Of a stretch of 64,000 bases of DNA, positions 45,392 through 54,554 are shown one piece after another. Position 1 is the first letter of the stretch. Every line of letters begins with the position of its first letter. The notes beneath the pieces were generated by a model. The model was not told where the DNA came from. It saw only the letters and a list, made by a program, of their open reading frames with translations, and ran no database searches. The position numbers and the translations under genes are program-made. This stretch comes from a virus: the IMG/VR virus record IMGVR_UViG_3300042888_003185, positions 1 through 64,000 of that record. One strand, 5' to 3'.

Positions 45392-47745
45392 TGGCAGTCA
45401 TTATAAATCTAAGGGAAGTATCCGCACTTGATAGTCAATCTGACTTATCTAGTAAATTAAATTTCAACTTTAACCAGCTAATCGCATTAGGGATTGGCCA
45501 AACTGGTCCTACTGGACCTGCTGGTTTAACTGGAGCAGCCGGTCCAATTGGGCCAATTGGACTTACTGGACCGCAGGGCTCAGTAACTTATGGGTTATCT
45601 GCTGCGATTGCACCAGTAACTGCACCGACTGGCGGATCCTATCCGTCTGCTATGGTTTTGGGCGATATTTTAATAACAGCCGACACTATATTAAAGAAAG
45701 TATCCGGTGGAAACGGTTGGTTAGAATTAGCGAATTTTAATACTCTTGTACAAACTGCCCTAAGTTCAAATATTTCGCCATTTGTAAGATTAACTCCTAC
45801 CTCTAGAATACTGAAAGCTAGAGTATCGTCTGGGTCTGATTTAACAAATAGTGCAACATCAACTGATCCAAGTTATGCAACTCCTGGAGCAGGAGTTAAC
45901 TATCAAACTGTTCTTTATAACTTTAATGAGTTAAACTCTAAATCTGTAATATTCGATGGATCAAATATCGTAATTAGTGCAAACTCGTCAACCGCTAAGA
46001 CCTTTGCTCCAGCAACCGCGGTTAATACGTCAACTGAAGAAATTACATTTACGTCAAATCACGGATTAGTGGATGGCCAATTTGTTACATACTCAGCGGA
46101 AGGTGGAACTGCAATAGGCGGACTTTCTAATTTCAATGGATATTTTGTTCTTAAGATTAGCGATACAGTTATTCAATTATGTGAAACTGCCGCTGATGTT
46201 ACTAACACAAATCCAATAAATTTAACTTCTACTGGTTCAGGAACCTCTCCGCATAAATTAATAACGTACCCTTCTTCTACTGAGAAGATGTTTCCAGCTA
46301 CTTCAAACCTATCATTATACTCTTATTTTAATGGAACCGCAACTGAGGCTAAGGAATTTGCAACAACAAGTAAAGGATACCGACATCAATTAGAATTAGG
46401 ATCAATTGATGCCCTTTCCACTTCATATACTTCAGGCTCAGCTGGCGAATCTTACGTAATTAGTCCAAGTTTTGAAAATCTACGAATGCGTAAATATCGA
46501 TTATCGTACGGAACTTCTTTTGGTAATGAAGCTAATCCTGGAACCTATTTTCTAAGAGCGGAATACGACTTATCTTCGAGCGGAATAACTGCTTCGCCTG
46601 AGTCATTTGCTCCAAGAAGAAGTAGTGAGCAAATTTGGAAAATTAACCGAGCTGAGGCTCTTCAAGCTGACGGTCGTTCAATTGAAATGAAGTTTACGAA
46701 CTATCGAATCTTAACGGACACTGAGTCAGCCAGTACAATTTCAATCGATGGATTATTTTTTAAGAGAAACGCAAGTTTTGGTGGCGGATCAGCTGCTGCC
46801 TATTGGGGAGCAGGTTTTAACTCAGCCAACAATAATATTACCTTTAAAATAGGGAGTACCAGTTCAGTATTTGAGTTTAGAAACCCCATTCAAGTCATTA
46901 GCTCAACCGGCGCAGTTACTACATACGGAGGTACTGGAATAACTGGCGTTCCTACTAGCGGCAACTCATTTACGATTGCGGCGCCGGTTACAGACTTAGC
47001 AATATTAACAGTAGACGCCACTAAAGAGCTACGTCTTAATAATGCAATTAAGATCAAAGGTGATCGTCTTAATCAAGGAATCCCTTTTCCAGCTACACAA
47101 ATTCCATCAGCGGATGCAAATACGCTAGATGATTACGAGGAGGGTACCGTTACTAATGCTCTATTCTTAGGACGATATGAAACTCTTAGTGGTGGTAAAC
47201 TCATACTTCCAACCAATTATCATTCATACGCGACGGCTAACTCATTTTCAGGCTTTCAGCTGTCTCAGTCATTCACATACACTAAAATAGGTAGACGCGT
47301 TCATTTTAATTCAATTTATACACTAGACCTCAACTCTTGGCCAGCTGACGACATGACATCAGGTTCAGGCTACTATACATACACTGGGTTAGGGCTTTCA
47401 TTACCATTTTCAGCAAGTGCACACGGTCATCTAAATGCACAAGTGACCGTTACTGATATAACTACTTTACCGGATCCTCAGCCTGACTATACTGGAATCT
47501 CGTATATACAAACATACTCTAATTATTTAGGAAGCCTTATTTCTAATGGTGATGCCGCGAGAGGATGGATTTATCTGCAGTCACAACACGCTTTTCCAGC
47601 AAATGAAGGCTCAACTGTTACTAATCGACTAAGCCAATTTTCGCTATTTAACCGAGCTGCTCGCGCTCCGCTAAACACCTCAAACGGAGAATATGGAGGT
47701 AACGTAACTATTCGAATCTCTGGATCGTATGACGCGACCGCTTAA
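45391..47745 (+). CDS. fibre protein with short collagen-like stretch
   Basis: A 784-residue protein. After a 35-residue N-terminal anchor (VSALDSQSDLSSKLNFNFN), a classical collagen-like stretch of about ten Gly-X-Y triplets containing Pro follows (GQTGPTGPAGLTGAAGP, about residues 37-68). The rest is beta-rich, Ser/Thr/Asn-rich and Gly-rich. A long C-terminal domain (about 580-784) may be the receptor-binding or trimerisation domain. Collagen-like segments are common in phage fibres as trimeric rods. It begins within the stop of the giant gene (1-base overlap) and ends tail to tail with a leftward gene, overlapping its stop by 4 nt. The role as a tail fibre or spike is inference. Confidence 0.65.
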   Translation: MAVIINLREVSALDSQSDLSSKLNFNFNQLIALGIGQTGPTGPAGLTGAAGPIGPIGLTGPQGSVTYGLSAAIAPVTAPTGGSYPSAMVLGDILITADTILKKVSGGNGWLELANFNTLVQTALSSNISPFVRLTPTSRILKARVSSGSDLTNSATSTDPSYATPGAGVNYQTVLYNFNELNSKSVIFDGSNIVISANSSTAKTFAPATAVNTSTEEITFTSNHGLVDGQFVTYSAEGGTAIGGLSNFNGYFVLKISDTVIQLCETAADVTNTNPINLTSTGSGTSPHKLITYPSSTEKMFPATSNLSLYSYFNGTATEAKEFATTSKGYRHQLELGSIDALSTSYTSGSAGESYVISPSFENLRMRKYRLSYGTSFGNEANPGTYFLRAEYDLSSSGITASPESFAPRRSSEQIWKINRAEALQADGRSIEMKFTNYRILTDTESASTISIDGLFFKRNASFGGGSAAAYWGAGFNSANNNITFKIGSTSSVFEFRNPIQVISSTGAVTTYGGTGITGVPTSGNSFTIAAPVTDLAILTVDATKELRLNNAIKIKGDRLNQGIPFPATQIPSADANTLDDYEEGTVTNALFLGRYETLSGGKLILPTNYHSYATANSFSGFQLSQSFTYTKIGRRVHFNSIYTLDLNSWPADDMTSGSGYYTYTGLGLSLPFSASAHGHLNAQVTVTDITTLPDPQPDYTGISYIQTYSNYLGSLISNGDAARGWIYLQSQHAFPANEGSTVTNRLSQFSLFNRAARAPLNTSNGEYGGNVTIRISGSYDATA

Positions 47746-48533
47746 ACCTTAAGCTTAAACGGAATAGCTTTCTTTTTATCAAGCATACGTTCATAGTCCA
47801 GTAATACATTAGCATCAAATCCATGGCTAAGGTTCATTATCTTATTTAGTAAAATAATGTCCTTAGTCAGACAAATTCCATCCGATATTACAACTTGGTC
47901 CGTGCCAGATACAACAATAACGTTTTTATCCGGTTGAAAATCAGTGAGAGTCGGCATCTCAACCAGAAGCCTATCCTTGAACTCATTATTCTTTAATCCC
48001 GGAAGATGCAATACAGCCTTTCGGCTAATTGAGTAGCCTAACGGTCTATTGCTTTTAGTATTTAGTTTAAAAATCTCGTACCGGTCAAGCTTTTCTGATT
48101 TACATACAATATAGATCACAGCCTGTTTATGTAGAGCAGTATTAGTCAAATGAAAGTTTAGGTGCTCCAATACAGGAATCTGTTTTCTTAAGTAAACCGT
48201 CATTACCTCAGATAGAATAGCTGACGCCATTCGAACGATTTCCTTACCATTAGAGTCATTCGATTGGGCCAATTGAGATACTATAACCATTAAGTTTTGA
48301 TGTGCCCTAACTGCGTTTAAATGTGAATCGTAGACCTTCTTATCAGCTATAATAGTATTGATATTTAGGTAGTGAAATGCAATTTCGTAAAAGTTAGAGA
48401 AATCAGTCTCAAGCTGATTGAGATACTTTTGTTTTGCGTCCATTAGAATGTACGTGTAGTATTCCAGATCGACAAAATTCGCTTGGCATAGCCACATAGG
48501 GTCTAGGACAAGCTTCGGGTTCAAAGGCTTCAT
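47742..48533 (-). CDS. hypothetical leftward protein inside the late block
   Basis: A 263-residue protein, not recognised. It is globular, with an aromatic, helical N-terminus (LEYYTYILMDAKQKYLNQLE, FSNFYEIAFHYLNINTI). A middle alpha/beta part follows (QAVIYIVCKSEKLDRYEIF, VIVVSGTDQVVISDGI), and the C-terminus is basic. It is the only leftward gene among the rightward structural genes. It faces the next gene across 79 nt that hold late-type boxes on both strands, so it is probably expressed late in its own transcript. No signal peptide or membrane segment is visible. Confidence 0.7.
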   Translation of the reverse strand: MKPLNPKLVLDPMWLCQANFVDLEYYTYILMDAKQKYLNQLETDFSNFYEIAFHYLNINTIIADKKVYDSHLNAVRAHQNLMVIVSQLAQSNDSNGKEIVRMASAILSEVMTVYLRKQIPVLEHLNFHLTNTALHKQAVIYIVCKSEKLDRYEIFKLNTKSNRPLGYSISRKAVLHLPGLKNNEFKDRLLVEMPTLTDFQPDKNVIVVSGTDQVVISDGICLTKDIILLNKIMNLSHGFDANVLLDYERMLDKKKAIPFKLKV

Positions 48534-48553
48534 GTGTAACCCCGATTTTCTTA

Positions 48554-48562
48554 TTATTTATT
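48554..48562 (-). promoter_or_regulatory. late-promoter-like element, leftward
   Basis: AATAAATAA on the leftward strand, about 20-29 nt before the ATG at 48533. It forms a divergent pair with the rightward box at 48588. Confidence 0.5.
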
Positions 48563-48587
48563 TTAGTCTAAAACCGTAATACTCTGC

Positions 48588-48597
48588 GATAAATAAC
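48588..48597 (+). promoter_or_regulatory. late-promoter-like element
   Basis: GATAAATAAC lies 25 nt before the ATG of the 690-residue tail gene (CTGCGATAAATAAC). Confidence 0.65.
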
Positions 48598-48612
48598 AAA
48601 AAGACAAAATTA

Positions 48613-50685
48613 ATGCAAGTAGTCACCTACAAGATAATTCCGGAACCTGATAAGAACTCGGTTGCGTACAGTAAAAATTATAGAATATTTTCTACTGGCG
48701 AACCTTTACCTGGGGCTGTGAAAATCGTGGGATTCGATGAATCGCTTGAGCTTGGAACAGCGGTCTCTACTAATATTAATCGTAAATTTAGATATTCGTT
48801 AAACCGTGGAAACTGGTCACTTTGGTATTCCTTTAGCCCAGACGATCTTTCTGAAATTAACGTGCTAGACTTTGCAAATAGCGACGTCTTCTTTGAGGTC
48901 AAGTACGAATACGATAACGGAATTAATTACGATGCGCTTACCTCTCCATTAATCGTTAACAATATTAAATTTAGAGTTCAAAGCACTCACATTGATGTAA
49001 CTCTATACACACCGACCGTTTACTGTTCAGCTGAACGCTGTCCAGCTCTAATCGCTGAGAGAGAAGCTTCATTTAAACCTTATGAAGTTGGAAGTGCGAT
49101 CGGAATCTCTAAGGAATTGAGCCTACAAACAAATAAATTGTTTGGCCATGAAGTAGTTTACTTTAAAACTGAGCCGGATAGAGATGGCGGAGATTTTATA
49201 TTTAAAGAGTGGACTCTATTTAAAACACTGGATCGAAAATGTGTTAAAGTAGTAGTTCCAAATAATGTATTCCCAGATAATAAACCTAACTTTACTGAGT
49301 TTGGTGTAGATTTTGAAATACCATTTGAGATTCATATCGATAATATCTACTTTCAGTCTATTTTTGGACCAAACACACAACCTCGTAAAAGAGATTACAT
49401 GTACTTTCCATTAACCAATCGAATGTACGAAATTCAAGGATCTTATCTGTTTAGAGGATTCATGATGGAGCCTCTTTACTGGAAAATTCAATTAACTAAA
49501 TTTCATCCAAATATCGATATGCTAATGAAAGAGCCTGATCGAATATTCCTTGACAATATTATTATGACAAGCGATGAACTATTCGGTGTACAAGCTGAAG
49601 TTCAGACAAATGATGCTCTGGATAAACAACAGTTTAAAACGATTTCGCACAAATTCGATGAGACTCGTAGATCACTACACCCAGATCTTGATAATAAAAT
49701 TTTGGATAAAACTTTTAACTATGCTCCATTAATCGAGTACTATTACGATATGAGTGCAGTTAAACCAGTCTTGCAAAATTACATAACTACTACCTCAAAC
49801 ACAAAGGAAGATCAGTACCTAAAAACTACTGCAAAACCTTACGAAATTTGGGCATACGAAAGCAGTTCAATTTACAGTGCATGGCTGAATAACCAATTAA
49901 ATACTGGAGACAGTTACCTAGATTCTACTGGTAAATTAGTCTCAGTTAAAATGAATGGGCCCAAAGATTCTTTCCTTGATCACTTAGGCAAATATGTGGT
50001 AGTTGAAGGTTATCGAGACCTGAGCCTAACCTCTAGATTTCAAGATTTAACCCAAAGTTTTGTTGGCAAATTTCAATTCAAGCAATCCGAGCATGCAGTT
50101 GTCTATAAAGCAGTTGCCTCAACTGAAGTTACTCCAAATATGACATTTAGCGCGCTAGTTAAATTCAATGCAGGATCACAGACCATCCGAATATTTGATG
50201 GATATGATAACATCAATAGTAAAGGCTTAGTCATCTCCTGTGGAATAACTGACGTTTCTGGATTACCTAGCGTAACGATTCACGTAAGAATTAATAGCAG
50301 TCAATACTCATTTACTGTTGGCGAATTGTTATACGATGAATGGTATTCAATAATCGTTCCAGTATCCGCTCAATACGGCCAGCTTGAAGTTAACGTATAT
50401 GAATTTAATCAGGACCCAGCGAATATTAAAAACTACAATCGACTTGACTTAGTATTTAACGGCTCAGCTAAACCTGGAACATTTAGCTTTGTAACTACTC
50501 AAAATTGGGCTCTACCTTCTGCTAATTATTCAATTGCAAATGTTAGACTATTTAATACAATGGTTCAGTCAGAGGATCACGAATTTATAGTGAGTCAGCT
50601 ATTCGTTAGAGACGAATCTACTCTAGCTATAATTGATAATGCTCGACCTCGACTAAATGTACCATTCATTGCAATAAACAAATAA
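48613..50685 (+). CDS. tail/baseplate structural protein (690 residues)
   Basis: No family recognised with confidence. The N-terminal part (about residues 1-200) is beta-rich with aromatic residues (YSLNRGNWSLWYSFSPDDL), a pattern seen in baseplate and fibre-joint proteins. The middle has a helical region with acidic patches. The C-terminal 190 residues resemble a LamG/concanavalin-type sandwich (MTFSALVKFNAGSQTIRIFD, EWYSIIVPVSAQYGQLEVNV), which often binds carbohydrate. It is preceded by a late-type box and followed 5 nt later by the amidoligase gene, so the two are co-transcribed. A structural role is inferred from the block, and carbohydrate binding is a possibility only. Confidence 0.55.
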   Translation: MQVVTYKIIPEPDKNSVAYSKNYRIFSTGEPLPGAVKIVGFDESLELGTAVSTNINRKFRYSLNRGNWSLWYSFSPDDLSEINVLDFANSDVFFEVKYEYDNGINYDALTSPLIVNNIKFRVQSTHIDVTLYTPTVYCSAERCPALIAEREASFKPYEVGSAIGISKELSLQTNKLFGHEVVYFKTEPDRDGGDFIFKEWTLFKTLDRKCVKVVVPNNVFPDNKPNFTEFGVDFEIPFEIHIDNIYFQSIFGPNTQPRKRDYMYFPLTNRMYEIQGSYLFRGFMMEPLYWKIQLTKFHPNIDMLMKEPDRIFLDNIIMTSDELFGVQAEVQTNDALDKQQFKTISHKFDETRRSLHPDLDNKILDKTFNYAPLIEYYYDMSAVKPVLQNYITTTSNTKEDQYLKTTAKPYEIWAYESSSIYSAWLNNQLNTGDSYLDSTGKLVSVKMNGPKDSFLDHLGKYVVVEGYRDLSLTSRFQDLTQSFVGKFQFKQSEHAVVYKAVASTEVTPNMTFSALVKFNAGSQTIRIFDGYDNINSKGLVISCGITDVSGLPSVTIHVRINSSQYSFTVGELLYDEWYSIIVPVSAQYGQLEVNVYEFNQDPANIKNYNRLDLVFNGSAKPGTFSFVTTQNWALPSANYSIANVRLFNTMVQSEDHEFIVSQLFVRDESTLAIIDNARPRLNVPFIAINK

Positions 50686-50690
50686 CAATT

Positions 50691-52043
50691 ATGTATAAAG
50701 ATCTAAATCAACAACGTCTTTTTGACAACGTAAATATTGGATTCGAATTTGAATTCTTTTCTCCAATCGGTAGGGCTGAGCTTGCTGAAAAATTGGAAGT
50801 ATTACTTGGCAAAAAAGTAATCAGCACAAACGAATACAATTCAGATATTGCCGTAAGTTACTCAGAATTCAAATTAGAGCCAGATTTTTCAGGCGGATTT
50901 AAAATGAATGAGCTTATTACTGGAGTAATGCCATATAATGAAGCAATTCACGTTATGTATAAAGTTATGAATTTTATCGATGAAAATGGATTCACGACCG
51001 AACGTACTGGACTGCATATTAATATGTCACTAAATGAATTTGATCTTGGTTTAAGAGAGCGTCTTCAGAATCTAAATGTTTTTAAGTACATTCTTGGACT
51101 AAATGAGGAGAAAATCTTTGACATGTGGCCTTCTGCTAAATCTAGAATTCAAAAGATTTACAAGAATCCAGTAACAAATATTTACCCTAAAAATAAGTTC
51201 CTAGCTGAGACGTCAATCGCCTATTCAAAACCCAGCAGTCCACTTGAATTTAATTACCCTCAATCTAAATACTTTGGAATTAATTTCGATAAGTTAAAAG
51301 ACGGTTACGTTGAAGTTAGATACGCAGGTGGAGCCGACTATCAAAATAAGAGATCTAGTGCAACTAACTTAGTTAACTACATAGCCGAGTCTCTGTACAA
51401 CACGCTTCAATCTAATTACCAATACTCAATTGATGAACAGAAAAAAGTTCACGATGTTTTGAAAAAACAAAGAGATAACACTCTTGCTCTAAAGTCATAC
51501 GAAAATTTCACTAAGAATTTTCCAAATATCGATCTTTACGTTGACTTAAAAGATGACCCTCGTATTCTTGAAGCAAATTACCTAAAGGTTAGAGATAGCC
51601 TATTTGACTTAATTACTTTTGGCCAAATGACTAAAGGTTCTATTAACTATGATACTGATACGGAGAGAGTTCAATTAAAAGATTCTTCGTTAAAGGAAGG
51701 ATTTGGAATTAAAGGGCTTGACTTGATAAATTGCTCAATTGAGGCAGAGATTACAGACTGTATGCTTTATGGCTGCAAAGTAAGATCATCACATATAACC
51801 GAATGTCGAATCCTAACCGGAAACGATATCCGATACTGTCACCTAGACGAGTGTATGTTTGAAAAAGGTAGCGTTAATCGAATAGACCTTAGTTATATCA
51901 AAAGTTCTCCAGAAAGTGTCATCTATGCTAATCTAAATGAGTGTATCGTTAGATCAGGTATTATTGCACTAGATGCAGAAGTTGATAGTAAAACAGAAGT
52001 TCTTTCAGGTACAGCAAAAGGCAGTAAAAATCCAATAAAATAA
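50691..52043 (+). CDS. amidoligase-family enzyme with beta-helix-like C-terminus
   Basis: A 450-residue protein. Residues 17-22 read GFEFEF, the start of the putative amidoligase (COOH-NH2 ligase) fold. Then come KLEPDFSGG and NELITGVMPY, TGLHINMSL (about residues 105-113) and VEVRYAGGADYQN (about 206-218), in the order expected for that glutamine-synthetase-like family. The family is predicted to join carboxylates to amines using ATP, making amide bonds on peptides or other polymers. The C-terminal 110 residues alternate short strands and Cys/Asp/Asn (LINCSIEAEITDCMLYGCKV), like a small right-handed helix or pentapeptide-like domain. It is co-transcribed with the tail gene upstream. The substrate is unknown; a virion protein or the cell envelope are options. 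Confidence 0.75.
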   Translation: MYKDLNQQRLFDNVNIGFEFEFFSPIGRAELAEKLEVLLGKKVISTNEYNSDIAVSYSEFKLEPDFSGGFKMNELITGVMPYNEAIHVMYKVMNFIDENGFTTERTGLHINMSLNEFDLGLRERLQNLNVFKYILGLNEEKIFDMWPSAKSRIQKIYKNPVTNIYPKNKFLAETSIAYSKPSSPLEFNYPQSKYFGINFDKLKDGYVEVRYAGGADYQNKRSSATNLVNYIAESLYNTLQSNYQYSIDEQKKVHDVLKKQRDNTLALKSYENFTKNFPNIDLYVDLKDDPRILEANYLKVRDSLFDLITFGQMTKGSINYDTDTERVQLKDSSLKEGFGIKGLDLINCSIEAEITDCMLYGCKVRSSHITECRILTGNDIRYCHLDECMFEKGSVNRIDLSYIKSSPESVIYANLNECIVRSGIIALDAEVDSKTEVLSGTAKGSKNPIK

Positions 52044-52061
52044 CGATTCTTCTTTCAAGTT

Positions 52062-52071
52062 AATAAATAAC
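52062..52071 (+). promoter_or_regulatory. late-promoter-like element
   Basis: AATAAATAAC lies 36 nt before the ATG of the Thr-rich fibre gene. Confidence 0.65.
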
Positions 52072-52097
52072 TAAAAAGTTAGATACTTTAAATAACG

Positions 52098-54524
52098 ATG
52101 TCAATTCAATTAAAAATTTCAAGTGTAAAATCAATTAACGGTGCTAGCTTAACTAGCGTTGTTGATTTGGCTAATTTTAATTTTAGCACAATAAAGTCAG
52201 CAATAACTGAGTTTCTATCAGCCGTTAACTTCGATCAAACTGGTGGAGTTTCAGTTGACATTGAAGGAATTTCAGCAAACACAATCATCGTTAGGCAAGG
52301 TCTAACTGTATACGGTGCACAGCAACAAAATGGGTCGTATCCTGAAGTAATAAAACTCTACCCAACTGGCGCAATCACCGGTAAAAATGCGGTAATGGAA
52401 GATGTAGTTGAAGGTAAAAGGCTTCGACTTAAAGTATACGGAGCAATTCCGCCAACTGGAGTTCCAGGAGAAGTAATCTACATTACTCAACAGGGCGGCC
52501 GAATTGAAGGATTTTATGGATATTTAGTATCAACTGGCTGGACGCTACTCAGCGGAGGCGGTGCAGGTTCTTGTAGAGCGGCTGTAACCAGATCGGTAAC
52601 GCCAAATGTAATTACTGGAGACTCTGCTTTAGTTTCACCAGGATTACTTCCGATGCCCGCGCCGATCACGACTAGTGAGTACTTATTGTTCATTAACGGC
52701 CAACAAATAATCATAGGAGATGGCACCAAAGTAGCGCCAGCGTACTTTAGTAAAGACAATGGGACTACTGCAAGTAATTACGGGGCAGTTGATTCAACTG
52801 ATGAACTTTATTGGAACACTTCTGTTGCTGGATATGGACTAGACGGTGGCGATTTTGTAACTCTAATTTACACATCAGCTGATCCTTATTGCGGAGCAGC
52901 TGGCGTTTTATGTACGACCGAAATTGTGCAAGCTGGTCAAAGTTCAACGAATCACCCACAGGTTGGAGTATCGGTTGTGTTAGATACAAACGCTACAGAA
53001 TCTGCGCCAATCACAGTATGTTCTGTACCAGCGCCGACTCTATCTCCATCTGGTATTTTACCGGCAGGTTATTACTTAAATAATGCAGCAATGGCATTTG
53101 ATATTTCAACTCCATTAACTATTGGAGCTCTTCTTGAATTTACTCTACCTCAAGCAATGACTGAGCCGGTATTTGACACAGTTCGAATATTCCATAATGT
53201 AAATGGAGTCTATGTTGATGAAACTGTCTTAACTGGACCGTATGCTCCTGACTATGCAACTAGAAAAATATGGGCGCAAGTAACCTCATTTAGTCCTTTT
53301 TACGCTATTCCTTTTCAGGCTACTCCAACTACAACAACTACAACGGTTTCGCCTACCTTGACTACTACGATCGCACCAACAAGTACAACAACGACTTGTG
53401 CTCCAGGCTCAATTAATTACTCAGTTGCTGAAAACTTAAATGCAACAGTCATATCATTTATAGGAACTCCAACTGGTCCGTATTCAGTAGTCTTTGCGTC
53501 AGCAGGTGGACCTACCTACAATCTGACTGAATTGCATGGAGTTAACATAAGTCTTTCATGGATATTTAACAGAACTGATTCTGAGTACTTATCTTCAAAT
53601 ATTAATACCGTATATGGTACGTACACGTTTACCAATGCGGCAGGCTGCCAATACGTAGTTAACGTTGAGTTTGGTGCAGTTACCACAACAACTACCACCG
53701 CTGCTCCAACCACTACGACGACAATTGCGCCGACTACTACGACGATTGCACCGACTACCACTACAACAATCGCTCCGACTACTACTACGACAATTGAGCC
53801 GACTACTACTACGACAATTGAGCCGACTACCACTACAACAATCGCTCCGACTACTACAACGACGATTGCTCCGACTACTACAACGACGACGATTGATCCA
53901 TGTAGCGAATTCACAGTTACTCCATCCCAGACTGGCGAAAGTCAATATACTTTTCAAGTTACTGGGCCTGGAGGATTACTTTATACGATCCAGCAATTTG
54001 CCGATATTATTTACACAGGTACAACTAGAATTCCGGCTGAAAATTTAGCGCTAATCGATGGACCTCTCAAAGTAACAATTAACTCGACATGTACATTCTG
54101 TTATGAATTTGATGCAGGTGCTCAAACTTTAACTGTGATAGATTGCGGACTGTATAGCGGAATTACTACTACGACTACAACGCTAGCGGCAACGACCACA
54201 ACCACTACGCTTGCTCCATCAACTACCACTACTACTACAATTGGATGCCCATCTGTATCAATTGAGTATTATCAAGACCGTGAGGCTAAGACTATATCGT
54301 TTGTTTTATCAACAACTGAGTATTCAGTAATTCAAATATTTGATAATATAAACGCGCCTATTTCAGAAGGTATGTATACTGTAACAATCGACGGATCTGA
54401 TACTATAATCGAAGGTATATTTACAATCGACCCAATTGGTAAGTGGAAAATCATATTAGATGAGTGTCTGTATGAAGTTAACGTAACTGAATATCTAACT
54501 ACAACTACTACCATTAGAGGATAA
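52098..54524 (+). CDS. modular fibre/adhesin protein with Thr-rich linkers
   Basis: An 808-residue protein. The N-terminal 130 residues are an anchoring domain (LKISSVKSINGASLTSVVDL), with a strand-rich segment (GEVIYITQQGGRIEGFYGYL). A middle domain runs to about residue 405. Three Thr-rich linkers follow (about 411-435, 530-597, 690-716), built of Thr runs with Ile/Ala/Pro or Glu/Pro punctuation. They separate Cys-containing domains of roughly 90-95 residues. The final Thr run ends in TTTTTIRG. Such linkers are flexible spacers and typical O-glycosylation targets. The next gene is a glycosyltransferase-like protein 30 nt away. Probably a side fibre or decoration protein. Confidence 0.65.
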   Translation: MSIQLKISSVKSINGASLTSVVDLANFNFSTIKSAITEFLSAVNFDQTGGVSVDIEGISANTIIVRQGLTVYGAQQQNGSYPEVIKLYPTGAITGKNAVMEDVVEGKRLRLKVYGAIPPTGVPGEVIYITQQGGRIEGFYGYLVSTGWTLLSGGGAGSCRAAVTRSVTPNVITGDSALVSPGLLPMPAPITTSEYLLFINGQQIIIGDGTKVAPAYFSKDNGTTASNYGAVDSTDELYWNTSVAGYGLDGGDFVTLIYTSADPYCGAAGVLCTTEIVQAGQSSTNHPQVGVSVVLDTNATESAPITVCSVPAPTLSPSGILPAGYYLNNAAMAFDISTPLTIGALLEFTLPQAMTEPVFDTVRIFHNVNGVYVDETVLTGPYAPDYATRKIWAQVTSFSPFYAIPFQATPTTTTTTVSPTLTTTIAPTSTTTTCAPGSINYSVAENLNATVISFIGTPTGPYSVVFASAGGPTYNLTELHGVNISLSWIFNRTDSEYLSSNINTVYGTYTFTNAAGCQYVVNVEFGAVTTTTTTAAPTTTTTIAPTTTTIAPTTTTTIAPTTTTTIEPTTTTTIEPTTTTTIAPTTTTTIAPTTTTTTIDPCSEFTVTPSQTGESQYTFQVTGPGGLLYTIQQFADIIYTGTTRIPAENLALIDGPLKVTINSTCTFCYEFDAGAQTLTVIDCGLYSGITTTTTTLAATTTTTTLAPSTTTTTTIGCPSVSIEYYQDREAKTISFVLSTTEYSVIQIFDNINAPISEGMYTVTIDGSDTIIEGIFTIDPIGKWKIILDECLYEVNVTEYLTTTTTIRG
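53682..53893 (+). repeat. 24-nt coding repeats for Thr-rich linker
   Basis: About eight units of roughly 24 nt encode TTTTTIAP, with TTTTTIEP variants. Third-base choice varies (ACT, ACC, ACA, ACG), so the repeat is kept at protein level. Related shorter runs lie at about 53326-53400 and 54164-54240. Confidence 0.85.
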
Positions 54525-54554
54525 ACCTTAAGCCAATTAGTAGTATAAATTAGT

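Noticed and set aside
53516-53957. Leftward frames of Val/Ile/Gly or Arg/Ser repeats
   Set aside because: They are antisense reads of the Thr-rich linker codons in the fibre gene.
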